A stretch of DNA of 42,898 nucleotides from Phycisphaerae bacterium (GTDB taxonomy: Bacteria > Planctomycetota > Phycisphaerae > UBA1845), in the NCBI GenBank assembly GCA_029260035.1, contig JAJDEA010000185.1:1-42898 (forward strand), read 5' to 3'. Shown one piece after another: positions 8,181-16,936 of this stretch. The number at the start of each line of letters is the position of its first letter. The first letter of the stretch is position 1. The notes below the pieces were generated by a model. That model searched no databases. It was not told the origin of the DNA and saw only the letters and a list, made by a program, of their open reading frames with translations. Position numbers and translations under genes: made by a program.

Positions 8181-8776
8181 GTGCGTACCAGAAAAAAGTA
8201 ACTTCCATCCTCGCGGCGAGCTAACGCTGACAGTTCAACTTGTTCCCAATGGCGGCGGAGTGTTCGGATTCTCCTACGTTCTCTAGTGGTCTTTCGGTTC
8301 TTTGCGGTAGGCCCGATAGTATTGGCTCCCTGCAGGCATATTTCGGGTCTGTCGAGTGATGACCAGCAGTTTTGTGATGTAAGTCTTTTCGTAACAATAG
8401 CTTGTGGCGGTTTACCCCGTCCGTTGTGGTTTTGATTAATGGGTGAATGACTGCAAAGGGGTTGGAGAAACACTTTGTCTTCGTCGGGCGCCGGGCCGAT
8501 AACACCTAAAGTAAGACTAGGATGCCATGATGCTTCAAGGGGTTCTCATACCACCTTCAGGCTTGTCGAGGTTGTCGTTCGCGCGGCTTCCTGGGATTCG
8601 CGCGTTACGCATTCGTTTCGATCTTCGGCGACTGGAAGTGCTATGCTTTGTGATTGCAGGAACGATGTTGGTAGTTGTCAGCGCGCAAAGTGCATGACTT
8701 GCTCCAATTTGTCGTCCTATAGTCCAATGCGATGCATCATTTAGTTATAGGCACCCCTTAAGGGAGGTATTTGCAC
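8181..8776. other. Intergenic region between divergent genes, nothing convincing
   Basis: About 600 bases separate the deacetylase start from the LOG-family gene. The short open frames here lack plausible ribosome-binding sites and give basic or Cys/Ser-rich nonsense-like translations. No tRNA-like fold or strong terminator was seen. The right end carries a Shine-Dalgarno inside a short palindrome (CCCCTTAAGGGAGG). The promoters of both flanking genes should lie here, but I could not place them. Confidence 0.5.
8761..8767 (+). promoter_or_regulatory. Ribosome-binding site that fixes the LOG-family start
   Basis: AGGGAGG at 8761-8767 is nine bases before GTG at 8777 but only three before the upstream in-frame TTG at 8771. 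Normal spacing favours the GTG. The site overlaps a CCCCTTAAGGG palindrome that could partly occlude it. Confidence 0.65.
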
Positions 8777-9823
8777 GTGCGTGACGCAGGAACAACTGAG
8801 CAATCCAGAGACGCGTTCCGGGAAAACCGGGAACAGGCGATTCGCGATTTTCTCAAGGAATTCGCTCCAGGCGAAAATCAAAATTTGCTCGCACAGATGA
8901 TGGTTACGATTACTCGCCTTGCTGCGGATGGCGCAAGCCGAGGCGATCTCAAGATCTTGAACACCGCTATGAAGGAACTGCGCTACGCGTTCAAGGTGTT
9001 CGCACCCTATGATCACATTCCGAAGGTCAGCATTTTCGGGTCGGCTCGTACGGCCGAAGACCACCCTCAGTACCTTGAAGCGAAGAAATTCGCGGAACTT
9101 ATACAAGAGAAAGGTTGGATGGTCATTACGGGGGCTGGTGGCGGCATCATGCGCGCGGGACATCACGGCGCATCGCGCGACGCGAGCTTCGGCGTGTCGA
9201 TCAGTTTGCCGTTCGAGCAGGCTACCAATGACGTCATCGCTGATGACGAGAAGCTTGTACACTTCAACTATTTCTTCACGCGGAAGCTGATTTTTGTGAA
9301 AGAGGCTAGGGCTATTGTTCTCTTTCCCGGCGGATTCGGCACGCAAGATGAGGGGTTTGAATCCATGACGCTGGTTCAAACTCTTAAGTCAGCGATGGTT
9401 CCGATTGTTCTTTGTGACGAGCCTGATGGGACGTATTGGCAACACTGGCGAACGTATGTGAAGTCCGAGTTGTTGGGCAACGAAATGCTCGATCCGGAAG
9501 ACATGAATTTGTTTTATCTGACGGATAATGCTGAGAAGGCAGTGGATGAAATCCTGCAATTTTATAAGCGTTTTCACAGTTCGCGGTATGTTGGTGACAA
9601 AATGGTGTTTCGTCTTAACACGCCGATATCGGCAGACACGCTTGCGGCACTAAACGACGAATACGCAGACATCATTACCGAAGGGCAGTACGAACAGCAA
9701 TCCGAGCCTTTGCCGGATGAGCGAGGCGAATTCGCCGACAAGGCTCGGCTCGTGTTTTCTTTTGATCGGCGTAGCGCCGGGCGGCTGCGACTGATGATTA
9801 ATGCGATAAATCAATCGCCTTAG
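8777..9823 (+). CDS. LOG-family nucleotide phosphoribohydrolase
   Basis: The 348-residue protein carries the Rossmann-like LOG domain. VSIFGSARTAEDHPQY begins it near 85. A nucleotide-binding glycine run (ITGAGGGIMRAG) lies at about 117-128, and PGGFGTQDE at 184-192 is the family's catalytic motif. Such enzymes cleave nucleoside 5'-monophosphates to base and ribose 5-phosphate; older annotations call them lysine decarboxylases. The length exceeds the roughly 190 residues of plant-type LOG proteins because of about 80 extra N-terminal and about 90 extra C-terminal residues, closer to the larger bacterial PpnN-like group. The substrate base is not known. It precedes the MoxR operon by 219 bases and may be independent of it. 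Confidence 0.85.
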   Translation: MRDAGTTEQSRDAFRENREQAIRDFLKEFAPGENQNLLAQMMVTITRLAADGASRGDLKILNTAMKELRYAFKVFAPYDHIPKVSIFGSARTAEDHPQYLEAKKFAELIQEKGWMVITGAGGGIMRAGHHGASRDASFGVSISLPFEQATNDVIADDEKLVHFNYFFTRKLIFVKEARAIVLFPGGFGTQDEGFESMTLVQTLKSAMVPIVLCDEPDGTYWQHWRTYVKSELLGNEMLDPEDMNLFYLTDNAEKAVDEILQFYKRFHSSRYVGDKMVFRLNTPISADTLAALNDEYADIITEGQYEQQSEPLPDERGEFADKARLVFSFDRRSAGRLRLMINAINQSP

Positions 9824-10042
9824 AACTACGATTCTTTGCGTTCAAGAGGTCAACTTGCTTTTTGCAATAGCAGGCTTTGTTTTTCCGTGGCGGTCGATCT
9901 GGCTTCTCTCGGAGAGTCGCCCCACTATTGCGAAGCACGGCGAATGAGATTGCTTTGGCGGCGAATTGCTCATAGGCACAAGTAAAAGCTCGCTTCGGGA
10001 CGCTACAGTAAAATGGAGCTTGCTCTATAGGGAGTTGAAGAA

Positions 10043-11131
10043 ATGGCTATCGAACCACCGTCTAACGAAACGGGACCATCAAACGGCGACATGGAGGCTG
10101 TCGGCAAGCTCTCTGAAGCCTATCAGCAGATCCGTTCACAGATTGGAAAAGTGATCGTTGGGCAAGAGGATGTCATCGAAGAATTGATGATCGCTCTTTT
10201 TTGCAATGGTCATTGCATACTCGAAGGCGTACCGGGTCTCGCTAAGACTTTGATCGTTTCTACGTTGGCGCGTGTGATGTCACTGAGTTTTTCGCGCGTA
10301 CAGTTTACGCCGGACTTAATGCCCTCAGACATTACTGGTACGGAAGTAATCGAAGAGGATCGAGGTACCGGAAGTCGCTCGTTGCGATTTGTCAAAGGGC
10401 CGATTTTCGCAAATGTCGTATTGGCGGATGAAATCAATCGCACGCCGCCCAAGACGCAGGCGGCGCTTCTCGAAGCGATGCAGGAATACCAGGTTACCGC
10501 AGCTGGTTTTCCGCACAAATTGCCCAAGCCATTCTTTGTGCTCGCGACGCAAAACCCAATCGAACAGGAAGGAACGTATCCGCTTCCGGAAGCACAGCTC
10601 GACCGGTTTATGTTTAAGGTGTTGGTGGATTATCCATCGGAAAGCGAAGAATTTGACATTGTCAAAAAGACGACAGCAAAGCAGGATATCCAGATGGAGC
10701 GATCGCTGAACGCGAAGGAAGTTATGGCTTTGCAGGACGCGGTGCGACGAGTCCCCTGCGCCGATCAGGTCATACGGTATGCCATGATGTTGGTGCGTTC
10801 CACGCGAGTCGAAAAGGGTGACGTGCCGGACTTCGTCCGCGAATGGGTTGCCTGGGGTGCCGGGCCTCGGGCATCGCAAAATCTTGTCCTGGCGGGGAAA
10901 GCTCGTGCGCTGCTAAAGGGTCGTTATTACGTTTCGACAGAGGATATTCGGGCGGTTGCGCATCCGGTGTTGCGACATCGAATCCTGACCAATTTCAATG
11001 CAGAGTCAGAAGGCGTGCGAACTGATGACATTGTTGATCGGCTGATTGCTTCGCTTCCCGCGGAGTCATCGATGCAGTTGGACGAATCGCTTGCCAAGCG
11101 CGTATTCGTAACAGACCGCGAAGGGGCGTAA
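10043..11131 (+). CDS. MoxR-family AAA+ ATPase
   Basis: The 362-residue protein is a MoxR-type AAA+ chaperone. Walker A is GVPGLAKT at 62-69. Walker B with its extension is [24 protein letters not shown] from about 125. [22 protein letters not shown] is the diagnostic sensor-1/second-region motif. GGAG lies eight bases before the ATG. MoxR proteins work with von Willebrand factor A partners to mature or remodel protein complexes. Here the partners follow directly: a DUF58 protein, a BatA-like protein and a vWA protein. It is the first gene of the long operon, and its promoter should lie in the 219-base gap upstream. Confidence 0.95.
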   Translation: MAIEPPSNETGPSNGDMEAVGKLSEAYQQIRSQIGKVIVGQEDVIEELMIALFCNGHCILEGVPGLAKTLIVSTLARVMSLSFSRVQFTPDLMPSDITGTEVIEEDRGTGSRSLRFVKGPIFANVVLADEINRTPPKTQAALLEAMQEYQVTAAGFPHKLPKPFFVLATQNPIEQEGTYPLPEAQLDRFMFKVLVDYPSESEEFDIVKKTTAKQDIQMERSLNAKEVMALQDAVRRVPCADQVIRYAMMLVRSTRVEKGDVPDFVREWVAWGAGPRASQNLVLAGKARALLKGRYYVSTEDIRAVAHPVLRHRILTNFNAESEGVRTDDIVDRLIASLPAESSMQLDESLAKRVFVTDREGA

Positions 11132-11174
11132 GGTGTGCGACAAGAACGTCATGCAATTCGAATAGGTCCAACGG

Positions 11175-12113
11175 ATGTCAAAGGAAGATCACAACTCGGT
11201 TGACTATCTTGATCCCAAGGTCTTGACCAAAATCAGCAGTCTTGAATTGCGGGCCAGGCTTGTCGTGGAGGGTTTTTTTGCGGGTATGCACCATAGCCCC
11301 CATCATGGCGTGTCTTCTGAATTCGCCGACCATAGAGCCTATACGCAAGGCGACGACCTGCGACATATCGATTGGAAAATATTCGGCAGAACCGACAAGT
11401 ATTACATCAAGGAATACGAGCAGGAATCCAACCTCAACTTGTTTGTCATTATGGACGGCAGCGAGTCGATGGCTTATCGATCGTCCGATGAAACCTTATC
11501 AAAATATGACTATGCTTCGACAGCCGCAGCGGCGATGGCCTACCTTGCGCTCCAGCAGCATGACATGGTGGGCTTGGCGGTTTTTGACGAAGGGATTCGT
11601 CGGTTCTTGAAGCCTTCCAACAGCACGCTCCATTGGAAGACCATCGCGCGGGAGCTCGGACAGCATACGGGGAAAGCCAAGACCTCTATCGGCCAGGTTC
11701 TCGACGAGGTGGCGGATCGATTGAATCAGCGATCCGTTGTTGTCCTGATTAGCGACTTGCTGGACGATGTGGACAATATAGCCAAGGGGTTACAACGACT
11801 GCGATTTCAAGGTCATGAGCCGATCGTATGGTGTGTCTGGGATCTGGCAGAGCTGACCTTTCCGTTTCGCGACGCGACGATGTTTGAAGGGCTTGAGGCA
11901 ACCGGGTCGCTTCTTATCGATCCGGGTTCATTGCGCGATCGATACATCGAAGAGGTTCATCGTTTCCAGTCGAAATTTCGAACAGTTTGCGGTCGAACGA
12001 AGACAGATTTCGTTCAATATGATACGAGCGAGTCGCTTGGCGTTGCACTTTCGAATTACCTCGCCGCGCGAGCTGTTCGATTGCGGACCCGGTTTTCTCG
12101 TGTTATGCGCTAG
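11175..12113 (+). CDS. DUF58 / vWA-like protein, MoxR partner
   Basis: The 312-residue protein contains the DUF58 hallmark GDDLRHIDWKIFGRTDKYYIKEYEQE (about 59-84). A vWA-type domain follows with DGSESM at 94-99, matching the DxSxS metal-ion-dependent adhesion site. It has no membrane segment and is likely cytoplasmic. DUF58 genes next to moxR are a standard pair, and the protein is thought to bind metal and act as a MoxR cofactor or substrate adaptor. The gap to moxR is 43 bases and the next gene follows after 27, supporting co-transcription. Confidence 0.92.
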   Translation: MSKEDHNSVDYLDPKVLTKISSLELRARLVVEGFFAGMHHSPHHGVSSEFADHRAYTQGDDLRHIDWKIFGRTDKYYIKEYEQESNLNLFVIMDGSESMAYRSSDETLSKYDYASTAAAAMAYLALQQHDMVGLAVFDEGIRRFLKPSNSTLHWKTIARELGQHTGKAKTSIGQVLDEVADRLNQRSVVVLISDLLDDVDNIAKGLQRLRFQGHEPIVWCVWDLAELTFPFRDATMFEGLEATGSLLIDPGSLRDRYIEEVHRFQSKFRTVCGRTKTDFVQYDTSESLGVALSNYLAARAVRLRTRFSRVMR

Positions 12114-12140
12114 GCATGTTCCATTCAAAAGGTTGCTCTT

Positions 12141-14435
12141 GTGTTGCTTCAACTTCCTTCATTCTTGCATCCTTCTTTGGCGGCTGCCGCAGCGGCGTCG
12201 GCGGCGATTCCGATTCTCGTTCACTTAATCAACAGGCGTCGGTATCGGCGCGTTCCCTGGGCGGCTATGTCGTTTCTCTTTGCCGCACATCGTCAAAGTG
12301 TTCGGCGGATGAAGCTGCAGCAATGGTTGTTGCTGGCGTGTCGAACGATCCTGATTGTTCTGATCGGTTTGGCTATTGCCAGGCCCTATATCCCCTCGTC
12401 AGGAGGCTCGATCTTTTCAGCCTCACCCTCTCATCGAATCATCATAATCGATGATTCTCTCTCCATGCGCGCAAGTGTCGATGGGCAAACGCGTTTTTCG
12501 AAAGCGTTCCGTGCTGTTGAAGAACTTGTCGATTCATTTCCAGTTGGCGATGGCGTGAGTGTCATTACAGTTGCAGCGCCTGCGCGTGCCGTCATCAGGC
12601 AGGCCAGTTATGATCGACGAGCGGTACGCGAAGCTCTTGCAGCCGTTGCGCCCTCTTTTCGATCCGTTGATATCCCGGGCGCCGTCGAACTGGCGACGAA
12701 TGTACTGCAAGACTCGGATGCACCGTTTGACAACCGGTCAGTGTATTGGATTTCCGATTTTCCTAAGCACGTTTGGATTGGCGAGTCGCATTCTTCAGCC
12801 ATGCTCGAACCGACGCGTGCATTCGTTGCGTTGAAGCAACTCCTGGATGTACTGCCCGCCAAGGCTGAGAACATGAATCTGTTGCATGTTGCGGATGCCG
12901 GCGACGGGTCCGGTCAAAATGTAGCCATCACAGGTTTGCAGGCGGAATCTTCATTTGTAGCAATGAATCTACCCGTTCGTCTTGTGGCCACGGTGACGAA
13001 CTTCGGTGAATCAACCATAGCCTCTCTTGCTCTTGAATTGCGTAAAGATGGCGAAATCGTTCGCCGTGAACCTGTCGGAGCGCTGGCACCTGGAAGATCG
13101 CAAGTAGTGCTATCGTCGGTCGAGTTTTCTCGCGCGGGATCGCATCGGATTGAAGCCAGGCTTGTTAGTCTGGATGGCGATGCGCTCGCGGAAGACGACG
13201 CCAGGTTCTTCTCCATTCAAGTTCATGAAAAAGTGCCTGTGCTTTTGGTTGATGGTAGGCCGGGGCCGACGCGACTGACTGGTCAGGCAGGCTTTATTGC
13301 AACGGCCCTTTCTCCCGAAACGTCGGCTCAGGGCCGCTGGGATATCGGCTCGCAAGAGAATCAAAGACAAGATCGTAGCCCTCTGCGAGCGAAGATCATT
13401 AGCGCAGCCGAGCTATCCGGTGAGGCACTGTTTGGTTTTGATGTAATTGCCCTTTGCAACGTGCAAAGGCTCGACGAAGCAACTTGGCACCAACTCGAGC
13501 GGTACGTCTCGCGCGGCGGCGGGATCGCGGTTTTCTTTGGCGATCAAATCCAGGCGGAGCATTACAACCGCTATGGCTTTGCAGATGGAGCGGGTTTACT
13601 TCCCGGGCAGATCGGTGACGTTATTACAAAGTCGATAGATGTGGACGACTTGGTGACACTGCGACTAAGCGATCCAGTCCATCCGCTTGTCAGCGAGCTG
13701 AAAAATCAGCCTGACAGTGGCTTATTCCTGGCACGCATTGACAAGTATTGGGACTTCAAGACATCTTCGACGGGGGTTGATGTGCCATTGCAATTCACCA
13801 CTGGCGATCCCGCAATCGTCTTGTCTTCCCATGGTTCCGGGAGGGTCGCGGTGTTTACATCGTCCGCCAATATGGATTGGAACAATCTTCCTTCCAAAGG
13901 GGATTATGTATCCCTGATGGCTAATTTGATGGCGTATCTTTCTCCCGCAGATGGCCTTGGCCGAAACATTCTTGTCGGCCGAAACATTCACGAACCCTTG
14001 ACGCCCGCAGAAAGTTCGATGCAGGCCCATGTTCTCACGCCGGAAGGAGACAAGCGAGAGGGTGAAATGATTGTCGAACAAGGCGCAGTTGCGTTCTCGT
14101 TCGGTCCCATCGAAAAGCCCGGCCATTATCAGGTGAGTATTGGTGCCAAAGTTAAGGCGTTTAGCGCCAACGTCGAGCCGAACGAATCGCATTTGCAGGC
14201 TAGTGACATGAGCGTGCTGGCGTCGCGATTTGATCGCCCGGTACGGCTGATTTCTGCGGCGGATACGTCAAGTGTTTCGATGCGCGCTGCATCGGTCGAG
14301 TTGGCGTCAACAGCTTTCTACTTGGCGGGCGTTCTTCTCTTGTGTGAGTTGGGGTTGGCTATGTTGTTCGGTCGAACGAGGACTGCCCCACGTCGAGGAG
14401 CATCGGAAAATCAAGCAAGGAGAAACCGTGGCTAG
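12141..14435 (+). CDS. BatA-like membrane protein with vWA and amidotransferase-like domains
   Basis: The 764-residue protein starts at GTG with AAAGG eight bases upstream. The N-terminus (LPSFLHPSLAA, IPILVHLINRRRYRRVPWAA) is the BatA N-terminal domain of Bacteroides aerotolerance proteins. A second membrane segment follows at about 63-80. The vWA domain begins at 97-110 with DDSLSM as metal site. Residues about 345-580 resemble a class I glutamine-amidotransferase-like fold (VPVLLVDGRPG, YVSRGGGIAVFFGDQI). A final hydrophobic segment near 735-755 anchors the C-terminus, so the body probably faces the periplasm. The role is inferred from family and operon: envelope complex assembly or stress. 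The end overlaps the next gene by eight bases. Confidence 0.88.
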   Translation: MLLQLPSFLHPSLAAAAAASAAIPILVHLINRRRYRRVPWAAMSFLFAAHRQSVRRMKLQQWLLLACRTILIVLIGLAIARPYIPSSGGSIFSASPSHRIIIIDDSLSMRASVDGQTRFSKAFRAVEELVDSFPVGDGVSVITVAAPARAVIRQASYDRRAVREALAAVAPSFRSVDIPGAVELATNVLQDSDAPFDNRSVYWISDFPKHVWIGESHSSAMLEPTRAFVALKQLLDVLPAKAENMNLLHVADAGDGSGQNVAITGLQAESSFVAMNLPVRLVATVTNFGESTIASLALELRKDGEIVRREPVGALAPGRSQVVLSSVEFSRAGSHRIEARLVSLDGDALAEDDARFFSIQVHEKVPVLLVDGRPGPTRLTGQAGFIATALSPETSAQGRWDIGSQENQRQDRSPLRAKIISAAELSGEALFGFDVIALCNVQRLDEATWHQLERYVSRGGGIAVFFGDQIQAEHYNRYGFADGAGLLPGQIGDVITKSIDVDDLVTLRLSDPVHPLVSELKNQPDSGLFLARIDKYWDFKTSSTGVDVPLQFTTGDPAIVLSSHGSGRVAVFTSSANMDWNNLPSKGDYVSLMANLMAYLSPADGLGRNILVGRNIHEPLTPAESSMQAHVLTPEGDKREGEMIVEQGAVAFSFGPIEKPGHYQVSIGAKVKAFSANVEPNESHLQASDMSVLASRFDRPVRLISAADTSSVSMRAASVELASTAFYLAGVLLLCELGLAMLFGRTRTAPRRGASENQARRNRG

Positions 14436-16926
14436 CTTGCTCGAATGGCTTTTGGAGTTGGAAAACATCGAGCTGGGGCGCGATGCGCCTTTGCTTTTGA
14501 AATGGAACAGCCATGTTGAAGCCTGGATGCTCTTTTGTGTTGCCCTGCCGATTCTCGCGTATGTGGCATTTATCTATCGACGAGAAGACACGTCCGTGGC
14601 CAAGCGCATCATACTTGCCGTGACTCGGTGCGCCACGATAGCCCTTCTCGTAGCTGTGATCTGTCAACCTTCCCTTGTTCTTCAGCGCAATCGTATTGAA
14701 AAAGCGCACGTCGCACTGCTGGTGGATTCGTCAAAGAGCATGGGCATCGCGGAATCTTATAGCGACAGAGATCTGGCAGATAAACTCGTCCGAGGGACAA
14801 ACCTTGGTTCCTTGGAAGAGCTTGAAGCTGTCACCCGCATGGATCTATTGAAGAAGTCGCTCACTCGCGATATGAATGCGCCGCTAAAATCGCTAAGCGA
14901 AAACAACGCCTTGCTCCTGGCGACTTTTGCGGACGGATCGGAAACAGTGGCGTTCACAGATTCAGTTGATGATATTTCAACGATGGCATCGCAGATTGAT
15001 TCGCTGACCTCAGAGGGCGCGCGGTCGGATTTGGTCGAAGCGCTTCGGCGTGTGATGGATCGTTCACAGGGTCGGCGCATCGCAGCTATAGTGCTTGCTA
15101 CGGACGGTCAAGCTACTGATGCTGCTAATATGCAGGCAGCACTCCTCTTGGCAAAAGGTCGACAGATTCCGATTTATCCTGTTCGTATCGGTTCGCCTGA
15201 ACCCCGTTGTGATGTCGAGGTTGGTGTTCTGCGTGCGGATGAAAAAGTTTTTGTAAATGACGTTCTTGCGATTGAGGCAGAGATTTCCGTCAGAGGCCTG
15301 CAAGAGCCTTCGCAATTGGAAGTCGTGCTTTCCGATGATCGAACAGGCAAGGTGTTGGACAAGCGAACCGTCAGCGTTCAGCCTTCGCCGGAGCCAGCGG
15401 TTGTCGAGTTGCAGACAAAGCCAACGCGAACAGGTATCAAGCGATACCGTGTGGAAGTGCCCGCGCTGCCTTCGGAACGATTCCTCGAAAACAACAAAAG
15501 CGTGATCGACGTACAGGGGTTGGACCAGCAACTTCGTATCTTGTATGTCGATGGATACCCGCGATATGAATACCGGTACATCAAGAATGCCCTCGTTCGT
15601 GAGCCGACCATGACGGCGAGCGTCCTTCTGTTGGGTGCGGATGAGCAATTTGTGCAGGAAGGTACGGATCGTATTCGCCGGTTCCCCGAGTCGCCGGAAG
15701 AGCTTAATCGGTACGACGTCGTTTTGTTTGGCGATGTGGACCCGCGTGGAGGCTGGCTTAGTCAGGCTCAGATGAAAATGATGCTGGACTACGTCGGAAA
15801 CGAGGGCGGTGGTTTCGGCGTCATAGCTGGCGAACGATATGCGCCGCAGCGTTTTCTTGGAACGCCTCTCGAAAAGCTATTGCCGGTGCGAATTGACCCG
15901 ATGGTGACAACATCGCGACCCGTAACGGCTTCAGCGCGGGGTTTTCATGTTCGTCTTACACCAGAGGGGCGACGCAACCGGATTTTTCGAGCCGCGCCGG
16001 CGCTTCCGTTTTCCGAGCAAGAAGAAGGAGTGCCGAAGGCGGAACTGTTTGAGAATCTTCCGGAACTGTACTGGGTGGCGACTACTTTGGGCCCCAGGCC
16101 CGGTGCAACCGTTCTCGCAGAACACCCAACGCAGGAATTTTTTTCCGCCGGAAATGCACGTTCCAATCTCCTGCCCGTTGTGGTTGTCGGTCGATATGGC
16201 GCGGGTCGGACCTTTTTTCAGGCGACCGATGACACATGGCGATGGCGTCGACATCAAGGCGAGCTGCTGCATGATGCGTATTGGGTGCAGGTGATGCGGC
16301 ACTTGATGCGTTCGGATCGGATCGCTCATGATCGTCGGTTCGCGATTCATGCGGATCGACGAATCTACGAATATGGCCAAACGGTAAGAGTCCAAATCGA
16401 AGTGTTCGACGCAAAATTGTTGACCGGGCTGGGGGAGTCCATTTCCCTCGTCGTCGAAGACATTGGCAACAAAACCAATTTGCAGGCTGAAGCGAATGAG
16501 GCCGGCTCCGGCGCTAGCGCCGTTGTAATCAAGACGCTCGCCAACCGATTGACAAATGAATCCAAGCGATTCGAGGCGAATTTCGTCCCGCCTTATGCAG
16601 GAACATTTGAAATCTCGCTCCATGAGCTGCTCGGTCAAACGGGATCGGGATCAGCGAGTACCACATTTCGTGTGGATCAGCCGGATGTCGAAGCTCGAAA
16701 GCCGGAAGCCGATCACGAAATGCTTTCGCTTATTGCCGAAACGACGGGCGGTCGAATGCTCGATCTGGATGAATTGGCGATCGCTTTTGGTGCGTTCAAG
16801 GATCGTAGCGTCTTGATTCCCGATGACATCAGTGAGCCGTTGTGGGATTCCCGTTTGGTGATGATCTTGTTTGTTATGCTGATTTCGTTCGAATGGATTG
16901 TGCGAAAATCGGTGGGTCTACTTTGA
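14428..16926 (+). CDS. Membrane-anchored vWA-domain protein with amidotransferase-like domain
   Basis: The start is placed at GTG 14428 because AAGGAG lies five bases upstream; open frame further upstream only overlaps the previous gene. The 832-residue product has two N-terminal membrane segments (about 33-49 and 61-83) and a vWA domain with DSSKSM at 100-105. An Ig-like stretch follows. About 435-525 is a class I amidotransferase-like region (YDVVLFGDVDPRGG, GGGFGVIAGERY), without an obvious catalytic Cys. A C-terminal membrane helix (LVMILFVMLISFEW) closes it. The architecture parallels the preceding BatA-like gene, so the two may be paralogues forming a heteromeric complex. The frame runs directly into the next gene. 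Confidence 0.88.
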   Translation: MASLLEWLLELENIELGRDAPLLLKWNSHVEAWMLFCVALPILAYVAFIYRREDTSVAKRIILAVTRCATIALLVAVICQPSLVLQRNRIEKAHVALLVDSSKSMGIAESYSDRDLADKLVRGTNLGSLEELEAVTRMDLLKKSLTRDMNAPLKSLSENNALLLATFADGSETVAFTDSVDDISTMASQIDSLTSEGARSDLVEALRRVMDRSQGRRIAAIVLATDGQATDAANMQAALLLAKGRQIPIYPVRIGSPEPRCDVEVGVLRADEKVFVNDVLAIEAEISVRGLQEPSQLEVVLSDDRTGKVLDKRTVSVQPSPEPAVVELQTKPTRTGIKRYRVEVPALPSERFLENNKSVIDVQGLDQQLRILYVDGYPRYEYRYIKNALVREPTMTASVLLLGADEQFVQEGTDRIRRFPESPEELNRYDVVLFGDVDPRGGWLSQAQMKMMLDYVGNEGGGFGVIAGERYAPQRFLGTPLEKLLPVRIDPMVTTSRPVTASARGFHVRLTPEGRRNRIFRAAPALPFSEQEEGVPKAELFENLPELYWVATTLGPRPGATVLAEHPTQEFFSAGNARSNLLPVVVVGRYGAGRTFFQATDDTWRWRRHQGELLHDAYWVQVMRHLMRSDRIAHDRRFAIHADRRIYEYGQTVRVQIEVFDAKLLTGLGESISLVVEDIGNKTNLQAEANEAGSGASAVVIKTLANRLTNESKRFEANFVPPYAGTFEISLHELLGQTGSGSASTTFRVDQPDVEARKPEADHEMLSLIAETTGGRMLDLDELAIAFGAFKDRSVLIPDDISEPLWDSRLVMILFVMLISFEWIVRKSVGLL

Positions 16927-16936
16927 GGTACGATTG

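Noticed and set aside
8771..8776. TTG start for the LOG-family gene
   Set aside because: Only three bases from the Shine-Dalgarno; the GTG at 8777 has normal spacing.
8741..9379. Minus-strand 212-codon frame
   Set aside because: Antisense to the LOG-family gene, which has all family motifs.
14272..14427. N-terminal extension of the vWA gene
   Set aside because: It overlaps the preceding gene for 156 bases, and a strong AAGGAG precedes GTG 14428.
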